Below are positions 23,251 through 33,965 of a DNA stretch of 64,000 nucleotides, piece after piece. The notes under the pieces are model-generated. The model was not told the origin of the DNA and searched no databases. It was given only the letters and a program-made list of their open reading frames with translations. This DNA comes from Taeniopygia guttata (taxonomy: Eukaryota; Chordata; Aves; Passeriformes; Estrildidae), in assembly GCF_048771995.1 (NCBI RefSeq), contig NC_133024.1, positions 115,465,001 to 115,529,000 of the forward strand, in the 5' to 3' direction. Positions within the stretch are counted from its first letter, which is position 1, and every line of letters starts with the position of its first letter. The translations under genes and the position numbers were made by a program.

Positions 23251-25094
23251 CTGCTCTCCTGCTGCTCCATCCATGCAGGTCGCTGCCAGAGGAAAGAACT
23301 GCAGATCCACTGGGATGCTGTCCCCCAGCCCAGAGCTGTGAGCTTTCATGTTATGTCCGGTGCTTTCCTCCCCTCCTGCACAGAGCATTTCTCATTAGGC
23401 CTTGTTGAGGGGTCCAGAGCACTCTCAGCCCTTGCAAATCATGCTCAGCCATCATCCGATTGTCCGGAGTGCCGTGTCCATCCCCAGTGACAAAACAGCT
23501 GCTTATGCACCGCTTTTGGAAGTCTTTGAGTCTTACCAGCTTGCCAAGTCTAATTAATGTCCCAGCATTGTCCTGCATTGAATGTCACATATGTGCAGCA
23601 TCTGCAATAAAATCCATCTCTGCGTTGTGAAAGGTCACAGGATTTGAGGAGGCCTTTATCTGTCGATATGATGCAGAAAGATTAGGCTGGAGCTGCCTAA
23701 AATCTTCAGGGTGTGCTGCAGATGAGCAGGACTGGATGAGCCAGGTGTGCCTCTGGATGGGCCTGGGGGTCTGGTGGGGCTGGAAGCTCTCTTGCAAAAA
23801 AAGAGGGGAGTTCAAAAACATTGTAGGAATGGCTAACCCTCCTGAGACTCGGGCCCACGTGCTGCTGCCTTCCATCGGAGCTCTGCTGGTGCTGGCTGTG
23901 CCCTCAGCGGGCTGGGAGGAGATCCCAGGGCATCCACGGGTGGGAGATGCAGCACGTCCCAGCACCTCCTTGCTCTGCTGGAGGCTGGGTGTGAGCCAGG
24001 CAGGCAGAAAGGGCCATGGTTCTCCCGGCTCCCACAGACAGAATAAAATGTCCCAAAATCACAGAACAGAACCACAGAACCACGAGGGCTGGAAAAGCCC
24101 TCCCAGACCTGTGACTGATCGCCCACCTTGTCACGCACACCAGAGCACCGAGAGCCACGTCCAGTTGTAAATATTTCACTCCTCCAAATGGCAGAGCTGC
24201 AGTTCTGCTGATCTCAAACCGCATTTTGGCCAGTCTTGAGCACGGTGGAGAAGAGGAATCAACAGTCAGTGTTTACTTTGGAGGGATGAAGCAGCAAAGG
24301 CATGGGGACAGGATCCCAGCCCTGAACTGTCCTGGTTTTGCCTGACACTGAGCATTTCACCAGCCCAGATCAGACTTTCTATTCTGTGTAGTAGCTGGAG
24401 AGAAAAAAATTGAGAGGAAAAAATAATGGAGCGGAAACAGCTCCATAAAAAAGCAGAAAGAGGGCAGGGAGGATTCCTGAGGGGAGGATTCCCAGGCCAC
24501 TGCTTGCTCTGTGTTGTGCTCATTATCTCGCTGTGTCCCAGGGTCCCCAGCCCAGGGTGAGACACCAACAGCCACCAGGAGCTCAGCCTGGGGAGCAGCT
24601 CCCACCGCCACTGGGGAAGGGGAGAGCTCTGCTCAAATACCTCTGATCTAAACTGGAGCTTGCAGGAAAAATTTACAGACAAGAACAGAACAAAGAGCTT
24701 TGCTGTGGAGATGCCTGGCTTGCAGCATCTTCACACGGGATTCTGAAATCGATGATTGAGAATTCTGAGAGGATTCTGAGTCTGCTCCCATTCTGAAAAC
24801 TTCCAGAGTTCACCCCTGGATGTCCGTGATTCCTGGCTGCAGCTGTTCTCCAAAACGGCTCCGAAACAAAAAGCCCGAGGAGCCTCTGCCACAGTAAGAA
24901 ATCTTTGTGGGGGACTTGGAGGGCAAAGTGTGAGGGATTTATCAGCACATCTGTCAGCACAGCTGGAGAGCAGGATGGAGGGGGAATGAAGGAGGGAGAG
25001 ATGAAGGTTGGAGGGGAGAGGAAGGGGAAGGGAAAGAGGGAGACGGCAGAGAAGGAGAAAGAAGGAGAAGAAAGATGAGAGAGATGGGATTGTT
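23251..25094. other. intergenic between receptor genes
   Basis: Apart from one CR1 tail, no feature recognised. A GGAAGGGGA/GAAGGAGAA-rich purine stretch lies at 24980-25085. Confidence 0.55.
24056..24168 (-). mobile_element. CR1 LINE 3' tail, B-like
   Basis: AGAACCACGAGGGCTGGAAA and GAGAGCCACGTCCAG, inverted. Confidence 0.7.
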
Positions 25095-25440
25095 TGGTCC
25101 GGAGAAGAGAAGGCTCCAGGGAGAGCTCCGAGCCCTGCCAGGGCCTGAAGGGGCTCCAGGAGAGCTGCAGAGGGACTGGGGACAGGGATGGAGGGACAGG
25201 AGCCAGGGAATGGCTCCCACTGCCAGAGGGCAGGGCTGGGTGGGAGATTGGGAATTGGGAATTGTTCCCTGGCAGGGTGGGCAGGGCTGGGATGGAATTC
25301 CCAGATTCCCCTGGATCCCTGGCAGTGCCCAAGGCCAGGTTGGAGCAGGCTGGGGCAGTGGGAGGTGTCCCTGCCATGTCAGGGGTGGGATAGGATGAGC
25401 TTTAAGGTTCCTCCCAGCCCAAACCATTCCATGGTTCTTT
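25095..25440 (+). mobile_element. CR1 LINE, A-type
   Basis: Full A-type 3' end closing in CCCAAACCATTCCATGGTTC, with a 17-base gap in the GACACTGGGGCTGGAGC block. Confidence 0.88.
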
Positions 25441-25444
25441 GATG

Positions 25445-25520
25445 GGGTGGAGATTGATCAAAGGTTGGACTCAATGATCCTGGATTTCTAACCTCAGTGA
25501 TTCTGTGATTCTGTGATTTA
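25445..25520 (+). mobile_element. CR1 LINE 3' tail, second subfamily
   Basis: TTGGACTCAATGATCCTGGA to a repeated GTGATTCT tail, right behind the A-type copy. Confidence 0.75.
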
Positions 25521-26957
25521 CTGCTGGGGGTGCTGCTTGGGTCCCCCTAGGAAAATAAATCTGCATTTACTGGTGTTTCAAAGACACGGATCCAGTTTCC
25601 ACCTCTGCAGAAATCCAGGCCCTCTCAGCACCCGCCCTGCCCACCAGCAATCCCAAATCCTGAGCCACTTAAAAAAGCTTGCCTACATTTTTCAGTGGCA
25701 GAGAATTAGAGAGAACTGAAGCATCAGGGGCTGTTTCAGTGCCTGTCTCACAGCCCCATTCCCTCAGGGAAATGATCAGGAGGGCAGGAATTTTCCCATG
25801 AGACTCGGGTAACCCCATCAGGGCTGGCAGCTGAGGTGCCTCAGTACCTGTTGGTGATTACTGATTCTCCTTGTTCGTTCAGTTTGTGTCTTAATTCAAG
25901 TGCTTGGCTGACAACGCCATCCCTGGAATAGATTTTGGGCACAGTGACAGCAACAGTTCCTCCCACACTGTGTGTAAATTGGGTATAAAAAGCTACAATG
26001 TGAGTCCTACTCGTTATACATCCAAAATGGAAAAGCCCCACATCAGGAGAATAAAGCCTGATGCTATTTTAGGCCTTCAGCACAGATGTGCAATAAAAAC
26101 CCCATGTTTCACAGCCCAACATTATTTATAAAGTAACTCCATTAATAACCTGCAGAGCTTGCCATAAAGCCACTTTGCATCGTTGATTTGCACAGATTGG
26201 GCATGAAAGGAATAACCAGAAAGCTCAGGTTGAGCTTGACCTTGTGCTGCCCATCCAGGTGGGTTTATTTCAGCACATGTACTGGCTTGGTGCCTGAAAA
26301 TAGAAAGGTACCTAAAGCAAAGCCTTTTATTTATCTTCAGGCCATTATCCTTGGATCACAGCACTCCTGGAAAATCTACAGATACAGAATAAGGTGAATA
26401 ATCTGATTATTTTTTCCTGCAGATATTCTGGTTTTTCCATACATGTTTTTCATAGGATGTAAATCCAATTTGTATGTGCAAAAAAATTTTGAGAGATCCA
26501 TGTCTGCCTGTGCCTGTGAGCTGTTCTGGGGAGGACTGGGTCGTGGGAGGCAGCACTGCCAGCTTCAGCCTCACTGAGCACATTTCTGACAGGCCACCAC
26601 AGCACATATGGAAAAAATCAAGCAGCACTGAAGTATTACAGAAAACACTAAAAATCTGCTGGGTTTTCTGTTACAATTTTTAATTTTGTCCTTTAAAGAG
26701 AAAAGCAAACAAGTTCAGCTGATGGGTTTGCTATTCAAAAGGTTGATTTTATGGTGTTCTGCCTTTTAGAGAATTCAGGCAATTCCCGTTCGAACTGAAA
26801 TGTCAGCGTTTTGTCACTGCATATGTTGTTGCATAGAGCCATAACGGGGTAAAAAAGCGGGAGAGGAGCTCTCTGCACCAGCGTGGCAGCTCTGAGAATG
26901 CCAGGAATGGCCCTGAGGGATCCCAAGCCATGGGAAAGGGCTGGTAAAAAGTTCTCG
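25521..26957. other. upstream region of the second receptor gene
   Basis: AT-richer than its surroundings and free of recognised repeats; leader exons may lie here, but none can be placed. Confidence 0.5.
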
Positions 26958-26969
26958 TTTCCCTTGCAG
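26958..26969 (+). other. splice acceptor before the second receptor gene
   Basis: TTTCCCTTGCAG, 46 bases before the ATG, indicating a spliced 5' leader. Confidence 0.6.
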
Positions 26970-26990
26970 CAGGAAGTGCCCGGGCGTAGC

Positions 26991-27038
26991 ATGAGCGGCC
27001 CCGGCCCCGAGGGCCATGCCCTTCTCCAACAGCTCTGA
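26991..27038 (+). other. short upstream reading frame overlapping the receptor start
   Basis: ATGAGCGGCC opens a 15-codon frame in the +1 phase relative to the receptor; its TGA lies 20 bases inside the receptor coding sequence. If the leader is used, it could lower translation. Confidence 0.4.
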
Positions 27039-27966
27039 GCTCAGCCCGTCCTTCATCCTGGCCAGCCTGCCGGGGCTGGAGGCGGCGCAGTCCTGGATGG
27101 CCATCCCGCTGTGCTCGGCCTACGTGCTGGCGGTGCTGGGCAACGGCGCCGTGCTGCTGGTGGTGCGCGCCGAGCCCAGCCTGCACGCGCCCATGTACTT
27201 CTTCCTCTGCATGCTGGCCGCCATCGACCTGGCGCTGGCCACGGCCACCGTGCCGCGCATCCTCTGCTTCTACTGGTTCGGCAGCCGGGAGATCAGCTTC
27301 GCCGCCTGCCTGCTCCAGATGTTCCTCATCCACACGCTCTCGGCCGTCGAGTCCACCGTGCTGCTGGCCATGGCCGTGGACCGCTACGTGGCCATCTGCC
27401 ACCCGCTGCGGCACGCCGCCATCCTCACCAACGGCGCCACGGCCAAAATCGGGCTGCTGGCCGTGGCCAGGGGCGTGCTCTTCTTCCTGCCGCTGCCCCT
27501 GCTCCTCCTGCCCCTGCCCTTCTGCGGCCCCCGCGTGCTGTCCCACTCCTTCTGCCTGCACCAGGACGTGATGAACCTGGCCTGCGCCAACACCACCCCC
27601 AGCGTGGTGTACGGGCTCACCGCCATCCTGCTGGTCATGGGGCTGGACGCCGTCCTCATCTGCCTCTCCTACCTGCTCATCCTGAAGGCCGTCCTGCGCC
27701 TCGCGGCCTGGAGGGAGCGGCTCAAGGTGTTCAGCACCTGCATCGCCCACATCTGCGTGGTGCTGGCCTTCTACGTGCCCCTGATCGGGCTGTCCGTGGT
27801 GCACAGGTTTGGGAAGGACCTGGCTCCGCTGGTCCACATCATCATGGGCAACATCTACATCCTGGTGCCCGCCGTGCTCAACCCCATCATCTACGGGGTG
27901 AGGACCAAGCAGATCCAGAGGAGGATCCTGAGTTTGATTCACGTCACTGACAGGGCTCCCCGGTGA
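27016..27966 (+). CDS. class I olfactory receptor, OR51-type, GC-rich
   Basis: An intact 316-residue receptor. Landmarks are NSS glycosylation site (5-7), LPGLEAAQSWMAIPLC (18-33), HAPMYFFLCML (57-67), Cys98, MAVDRYVAICHPLRH (119-133), SHSFCLHQDVMNLAC in the second outer loop, FYVPLIGLSVVHRFG in helix 6, and LNPIIYGVRTKQIQRRIL at helix 7 and the tail. The helix 6 and tail motifs match OR51. Codons are strongly G/C in third positions, clearly more so than in the receptor at 22.1 kb, though both are in the same array. A TTTCCCTTGCAG acceptor ends at 26969. A short out-of-frame upstream ATG (26991) gives a 15-codon frame that ends at 27038, overlapping the start. No defects were seen, so it is probably functional. 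Confidence 0.93.
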   Translation: MPFSNSSELSPSFILASLPGLEAAQSWMAIPLCSAYVLAVLGNGAVLLVVRAEPSLHAPMYFFLCMLAAIDLALATATVPRILCFYWFGSREISFAACLLQMFLIHTLSAVESTVLLAMAVDRYVAICHPLRHAAILTNGATAKIGLLAVARGVLFFLPLPLLLLPLPFCGPRVLSHSFCLHQDVMNLACANTTPSVVYGLTAILLVMGLDAVLICLSYLLILKAVLRLAAWRERLKVFSTCIAHICVVLAFYVPLIGLSVVHRFGKDLAPLVHIIMGNIYILVPAVLNPIIYGVRTKQIQRRILSLIHVTDRAPR

Positions 27967-28660
27967 CCTGAGCTCGGCTGCTGCCCCGTGTCCTCACTCT
28001 GGCTCACCTTGTTCTACGCTCAGAGCCTTTGGTGCCAGACTGTCCTCTCCGTGTGCTCTGAGGTGCTGCCACCAGGCAAAAGCTGATTGTAAACTCCTCC
28101 AGAGAGTATTTATCCTCACCAAACTCAGAGAGAAATGACTGCAATGATCGAAATCCAAGCCCAACCTGGCAGGTTCCACAAGAAGGGAAAAGCGACTCAG
28201 CAAATTTACACAGATGTCCCAACATTGCACCTCTTGGCTCCTGTCTCACCTCTAACAGCAGCGGAGCAGAGAAAATGCCGGGTGGTTTGAGATGATTTAG
28301 TTAATTCGTTGTTTTTCACATGGGGCACAGACACATTCCAGAAGTTTTGCCAGAAAATTTGCACATAGCACCCTTCTTTAAGTAAAATAATTACAGGACA
28401 CCTGTCCAAAGTGACATTACAGATGCAGAAATGCATTTCAGAGAAAGAACATCCCCCTCTCTGGTCTTGTTCTGACCTCTTGTGTGCTCTGTCAAAACCC
28501 CTCAACCTCCTCATAGCAGATGCTGTGTAAAAATTCAGACTCAGAGTTAGTGGTAGCAATTGTAAAAATTATTTAAATTAGTAATTGTATTCAATAAAAT
28601 GAAAATATCTTAAGGGAAAAAAATAAACAAGTAATAAATGTCAGTGATGACTCCAAGCTG

Positions 28661-28706
28661 AAGGAAGTCTCGTTTCCAAGCTGAAGGAAGTCTCGTTTCC
28701 AAGCCA
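28661..28706. repeat. 22 bp direct duplication
   Basis: GAAGGAAGTCTCGTTTCCAA plus GCT occurs twice in tandem. Confidence 0.85.
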
Positions 28707-29067
28707 AAGGTGTTCCACACTGGGAATCCCTAAAACGTCCTGTCCCCAGCACCACTGACCAGAGTCTGACACCATCCTCTGGCACGCCTTGGGGAGACGT
28801 GCATGGATTGATGGGAACCCCTCACGGTGTTCTCGTTATCCTGAGCTGTGGTTTCACACTCGAGGGGAAATCAGGGATGTTCCCACTGCACGGAGATCCC
28901 TCAGGGAGCGGTGCCGGGGCTGAGCTCCCGTTTGTCACCGTGGGTTTTGCTGCCCCAGGGTGGCACAAGGCCCTGCCCAGACCGTTCTGGGGGAGTGCAG
29001 CAGCACTGGTCTGATCTGCACTCCAGCAGGAGGCCCAGGTGCTCTCAAACCCCAGTGTCTCCATTAG

Positions 29068-29334
29068 GATCCCAGAATCCCAAATCCCTGGGGCTGGAAA
29101 AGCCCTCCCAGCCCAGGGAGTCCCAGCTGGGCCCATGCCCACCTTGTCCCCAGCCCAGAGCACTCAGTGCCACCTCCAGGGACACCTGCAGGGATGGGCA
29201 CTCCAAAGCTCCCTGGGCAGCCCCTGCCAGGGCCTGAGCCCCCTTTCCATGGGGAAATTGCTGCTGCTGTCCCAGCTGAGCCTGCCCTGGCTCAGCCCCT
29301 TCCCAGCTCCCTCAGCCCCTCCTCAGGGACTGAC
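29068..29334 (-). mobile_element. CR1 LINE, B-type
   Basis: From TCCCAGAATCCCAAATCCCT to CCCCTTCCCAGCTCCCTCAG, with one internal deletion after CCCTGGCTCAGCC. Confidence 0.88.
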
Positions 29335-30432
29335 TCTCTAGGACAGGGGCAGGTCCCAGAGCTCAGGGACTCTTGTCTGTGACTTTAGAAGGGAGATCTC
29401 ACCAAACACTCTCTCGCGGGCCCTCAGTGCTGCAATGTTTGGTGGAGTTTGGTGCAGTTTCTTCCCTGTTCCAATGAATGCTGAGAGTAAAATAAAACCT
29501 AATTTTTGTAGTCCGTGTTGGTCCAAATTCACTCTTGGTATAACCTTTTCTGCTAAATTCAACCCCAATTTATTTCAAAATAAATCCTTTCGTTTAGGCG
29601 AGTTACAAATGGTTCTCATCTGGGACTTCAAGGCAATTCTGTCCCTGTCATTTTTGGCATATTCTGGTTTAATAGAGCTTAGAAGGGTAAAAAAAAAATC
29701 ATAAAAATGAAAACAATCTGTACCTGTCTAATGTGATTTGGGAAATGTGAATGAGTTTTTCGGAGGCATTATGGGTCTAAACCCTTTTCAGGTGGCCATG
29801 GCATTGAGAAATGGCTCCTGCTCATTCCCCATATGTTCCTGTTTTTTCCTCTTGTGCTGAGAAAAAAAAAATAATAAAGAAAAATGAATGAACTACTCTG
29901 GAATGCTGTATTGTATTTCCTACTCATTTATTTCTCAGGAGTTAATAGAATCTCAGAACAGGAAGGCATGATGGATTGATTTCTCCTGGGTGCAGATAAA
30001 AACTCACATCTTGTTCTCCAAAGTTTAGTCATGGAGTGTTGCTTTTCTGGGGAACAGAACGTGCTGGAACACGGCACTTGTCTTTGCCACTTTCCTCCTG
30101 GAATGTCCAGTGCTGAGGGCCCAGGTCACCTCTCCTGCAGGAGAACCTCAACCCATGGGGACACCACATCTCCACCCTGAGCAGGGCCAGAGCCAGAGCT
30201 GGGGCTGGTGCAGCTTAGCTGGGAAGGGTTGGGTTCACTTGGCTGAAAAGGGAAAGCTGGGACAAGGGGAGGGATGCTTGGAGGGAGGGGTGGGGGAAAG
30301 AGGAGGATGGGGAAGGTGGGAAGAGGACTGGGAGTCACAGGAGCCTGGAGCTGGCAACAGAGGCAACAAGAACACACATAGGGCTGCAGAAGATGGAGAT
30401 TCCTAGATCTCCTGGGAGATGCCCCCAAGTAT

Positions 30433-30764
30433 TCTTCTCTTCTCTTCTCTTCTCTCCTCTCCTCTCCTCTCCTCTCCTCTCCTCTCCTCTCCTCTCTCCT
30501 CTCCTCTCCTCTCCTCTCCTCTCCTCTCCTCTCCTCTCCTCTCCTCTCCTCTCCTCTCCTCTCCTCTCCTCTCCTCTCCTCTCCTCTCCTCTCCTCTCCT
30601 CTCCTCTCCTCTCCTCTCCTCTCCTCTCCTCTCCTCTCCTCTCCTCTCCTCTCCTCTCCTCTCCTCTCCTCTCCTCTCCTCTCCTCTCCTCTCCTCTCCT
30701 CTCCTCTCCTCTCCTCTCCTCTCCTCTCCTCTCCTCTCCTCTCCTCTCCTCTCCTCTCCTCTCC
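30433..30764. repeat. (CCTCT)n pentanucleotide array
   Basis: A few TTCTC units pass into a nearly perfect run of about 60 CCTCT units, with one shortened unit near 30490. The tract is pure pyrimidine on the plus strand. Confidence 0.98.
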
Positions 30765-30768
30765 GTTT

Positions 30769-31136
30769 TTAAGGTTGGAGAAGCCCTCTAAGCACACCGA
30801 GTCTGACCATTAACCCAGCACTGATGGGTTCCCCACTACAGCACGTCCCAAAGCACCTTATCCATGGTTTTAGAACACCTGCAGGGATGGGCACTCCAAA
30901 GCTCCCTGGGCAGCCCCTGCCAGGGCCTGAGCCCCTTTCCATGGGGAAATTGCTGCTGCTGGCCCAGCTGAGCCTGCCCTGGCCCAGCCTGAGGCCGTTC
31001 CCTCTCCTCCTGTCCCTGTTCCCTGGAGCAGAGCCCGACCCCCCGGCTGTCCCCTCCTGGCAGGAGCTGTGCAGAGCCACAAGGTCCCCCCTGAGCCTCC
31101 TTTTCTCCAGGCTCAGCCCCTTCCCAGCTGCCCTGT
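30769..31136 (-). mobile_element. CR1 LINE, B-type with extended start
   Basis: AAGGTTGGAGAAGCCCTCTA, then the B-type block to CTTTTCTCCAGGCTCAGCCC. Its tail abuts the CCTCT array. Confidence 0.87.
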
Positions 31137-31607
31137 GCTCCAACCCCTTCCCACCTTTGCCCACCTCTGTGCCAGTCTCCCAGGCTGCCTGGGGGCTGGA
31201 TACAGCTCCCAGCAATGGAAGGGCTTTATTTGCTGAACATTTTGATTGCAATTGGCTTTGCTGAATATTTGGCAAAGAGGGGCTGCACTGCCTGAGCTCC
31301 ACACAGCACCAAGTGAACTGAACAAATATGGTTCAGGTTCCCAAATCTGCCTGGTTACATCATCATCCTCCATCTGTGCCACGGGGATGGTGCTGGTGCT
31401 CCTGACTTCCCTCTCCACGCCTGGATTAAAGCTGGGGATGAAAAGCAGCCAAGAAGGAATAGATTGCTGTTGTTTTGATTGATTGCTGTTTGGAAAGGAT
31501 CATTAATACATACTACAGCAGTCTTAATTGCAAACCCAGCAATTAAACACAAATTTAACCTTGAACTGCCCAGACAAGGGCAATGGAGCTGGGGAAGGGT
31601 AGGGTGG

Positions 31608-31886
31608 GGATCAGGCTCTGCTCCAGGGAATGGGGACAGGAGGAGAGGGAACGGCCTCAGGCTGGGCCAGGGCAGGCTCAGCTGGGACAGCAGCAGCAAT
31701 TTCCCCATGGAAAGGGGGCTCAGGCCCTGGCAGGGGCTGCCCAGGGAGCTTTGGAGTGCCCATCCCTGCAGGTGTCCCCTGGAGGTGGCACTGAGTGCTC
31801 TGGGCTGGGGACAAGGTGGGCATGGGGCCCAGCTGGGACTCCCTGGGCTGGGAGGGCTTTTCCAGCCCCAGGGATTTGGGATTCTG
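31608..31886 (+). mobile_element. CR1 LINE, B-type
   Basis: From ATCAGGCTCTGCTCCAGGGA to CCCCAGGGATTTGGGATTCT. Confidence 0.9.
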
Positions 31887-31976
31887 CTCTAGTGGAAGGT
31901 GTCCCTGCCCATGGCAGGTGGTTGGAACTCGATGATCTATCAGGTTCCTTCCAACACAAGCCCTTCTATAATTCCA
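31887..31976 (+). mobile_element. CR1 LINE 3' tail, classical form
   Basis: CTAGTGGAAGGTGTCCCTGC to CCTTCTATAATTCC, joined directly to the B-type copy. Confidence 0.8.
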
Positions 31977-32678
31977 GGGTGGCCCTTAGATCTGCTTCAG
32001 ATCAAAACATTGGAAGAAACCAGGCACAGAACAGCACAACACAGCCCTGTTTGCGAGGTCACCAGCACTGAGTGGGTTAAAAGCTGCCACCTTCTCTGAC
32101 TTCTGTCTCTAATTATGCATTAAGTATCGGGGGAGATGCAGAGCTCCCTGCTGGGATTGATGTGTCAGGCAGAAAAACACCTCAGGTCTCTGCAGAGCAG
32201 AGTGTCCCTGGGGCGGAAGGGCCCTGCAGGAAAGGCTCTGCTGGAAAGGCTCTGCAGAAAAGGCTCCGTTGGAAGAGCTCTGGTGCTGTGGCTGCTCTGG
32301 GCAGCCCCACTCCTGCCCCACTGCCTCTGCCTGGGAACTGTGCTCCCCGTCCCTCTGCTCTCCAAAGAATCATGGAGTTTCAGCTACAGCACCGTCCACA
32401 GAGGGAGCTGCCTGGAGGGAGTGAAGAAGAAAGCTGCCAGGACCTGCGATTCCCAGGATGTTTAAAGCCACTTAGGAAAAAAATGGGGAATGTCCCCAGA
32501 GAGCAGGTGACCCTCAGCCCAAAGTACCCGTGAGGTTTCCAGCACAGGCCAGCTCCAGCTGGTGACTGGTGGCCGTGCTGGGACGGGCTGGGATGGTCAC
32601 TCTGTGACATCTGTCTGTATGCAGCAGGACCAGAGCCCAGCTCGGCTGCATCAGACCCTCGGGGGGGATCCACTAGAC

Positions 32679-32816
32679 AGAATCCAGGATCCCTGGGGCT
32701 GGAAAAGCCCTCCCAGCCCAGGGAGTCCCAGCTGGGCCCATGCCCACCTTGTCCCCAGCCCAGAGCACTCAGTGCCACCTCCAGGCGACACCTGCAGGGA
32801 TGGGCACTCCAAAGCC
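32679..32816 (-). mobile_element. CR1 LINE 3' end, B-type
   Basis: Inverted B-type tail ending at GGGATGGGCACTCCAAAGC. Confidence 0.88.
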
Positions 32817-33479
32817 TGGTTCTGTTCTGGGACACTGCTCATCCCTCTGCTGCCTGCAGGTTCCCATCAGCTCCAGAAAGGCTTCCAAAGGCCCCAGCCA
32901 GGCTGGGGACATCTGCCTGATCTGCCCTGCAGGGCTCCTCGAGGGATCCTGGCTGCCAGGGACTGGGGAGAAGTGGGCTGAGCAATGTGCAGGGTGTGAG
33001 TGAGTCCCTGTCCTTTGGGGCACAATGGGCACCACTGCAGCGTGGGCTTGTGGGCCAGGGGGGCTGTCAAATATCTGACACTGGCACTTTTGGCCTGAAA
33101 TCCACTGTTTCTTGACCAAGATGAGCACTTGGCAGCTCAGTGTACACCGATGAGCAGCACAGTGCTGTCAAACGTCCTTAGAGCTCAGGGCTGGTGACAA
33201 GGATCCATCTTCCCCCTAAGCACACCCCAGGAAGGTTTACTTCAGACCAGCTTTCCTCTGGTCTCCTGCCCTGGTCATCTTTTAGACACTGGACAGTAGC
33301 AAGTGTGCATCTCAGGCAGTCTTCCCGTCCAATCTATCCAGGAGGAATCCAGTGTGCTCCAGGAGAACCCCCCCCAGGAGGGACAGGGCACCTCCAGTGG
33401 AAGCTGGAACACTTCTTTTACAGGGGCTCTCCTGGCCTAGGGCAAGCAGGGACCTGTGGCCTTCACATTCTCTGAACAG

Positions 33480-33830
33480 AGAGACATAATTCTCTCTCTC
33501 AGGGATTTTTTTTAGAGAAGCACAGAGAGAAGAAGAGAAAACAATTCTTATTTGTACCTGTGTTTGTGTCCATGTGGAAAGTAGTATAGAGATTGTTTAC
33601 TCAAGGTGATAACTTAATTAGATTCTGGTGATAGTTGTTTGGATTAATGGAACAATTGGATCCAGCAGCTGCGTAGGACTCTCAGGAGAGAGTCACGGGT
33701 TTTTTGGTTAGTTAGTTAGTGATAGTTCTTGTTAGTTTAATATAGTATAATAAAGTAATTAATTAGCCTTCTGAAATAATTTGAGTTCAGAGCTCATTCT
33801 TCCCAGGCACTGGGTCACTTTTACAATGGG
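33480..33830 (+). mobile_element. solo LTR remnant of an endogenous retrovirus family
   Basis: AT-rich 350-base block with an AATAAAG poly(A) region near its 3' end and a TCTTCCC-type end. It shares order and wording with the block at 59160-59550, so the two are copies of one family. No internal retroviral genes are seen beside it. It is a fossil; the two copies have drifted well apart, suggesting an age of many millions of years. Confidence 0.6.
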
Positions 33831-33965
33831 GGCCAAAGGCTGTGGGGGAAATCTCAGCTCCCAGACCCTCTGTCACACCAGGCCAGGGCCAGAGTGCTCG
33901 ATGCTCGTGTGTCCCCACAGGACAGAAAGCCCTCAGCACAGAACAGCCAAGAAGGGTTCATGTCC

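Larger units (their letters stand above)
27967..30432. other. AT-rich intergenic stretch
   Basis: Holds a 22 bp duplication and one CR1 copy (listed). Elsewhere no gene is recognised; an AAAAAAAAATAATAAAG run occurs near 29862. Confidence 0.55.

Noticed and set aside
30393-30797. SPLLS-type and RRGEE-type repeat proteins
   Set aside because: Translations of the CCTCT array on either strand; simple repeat, not genes.
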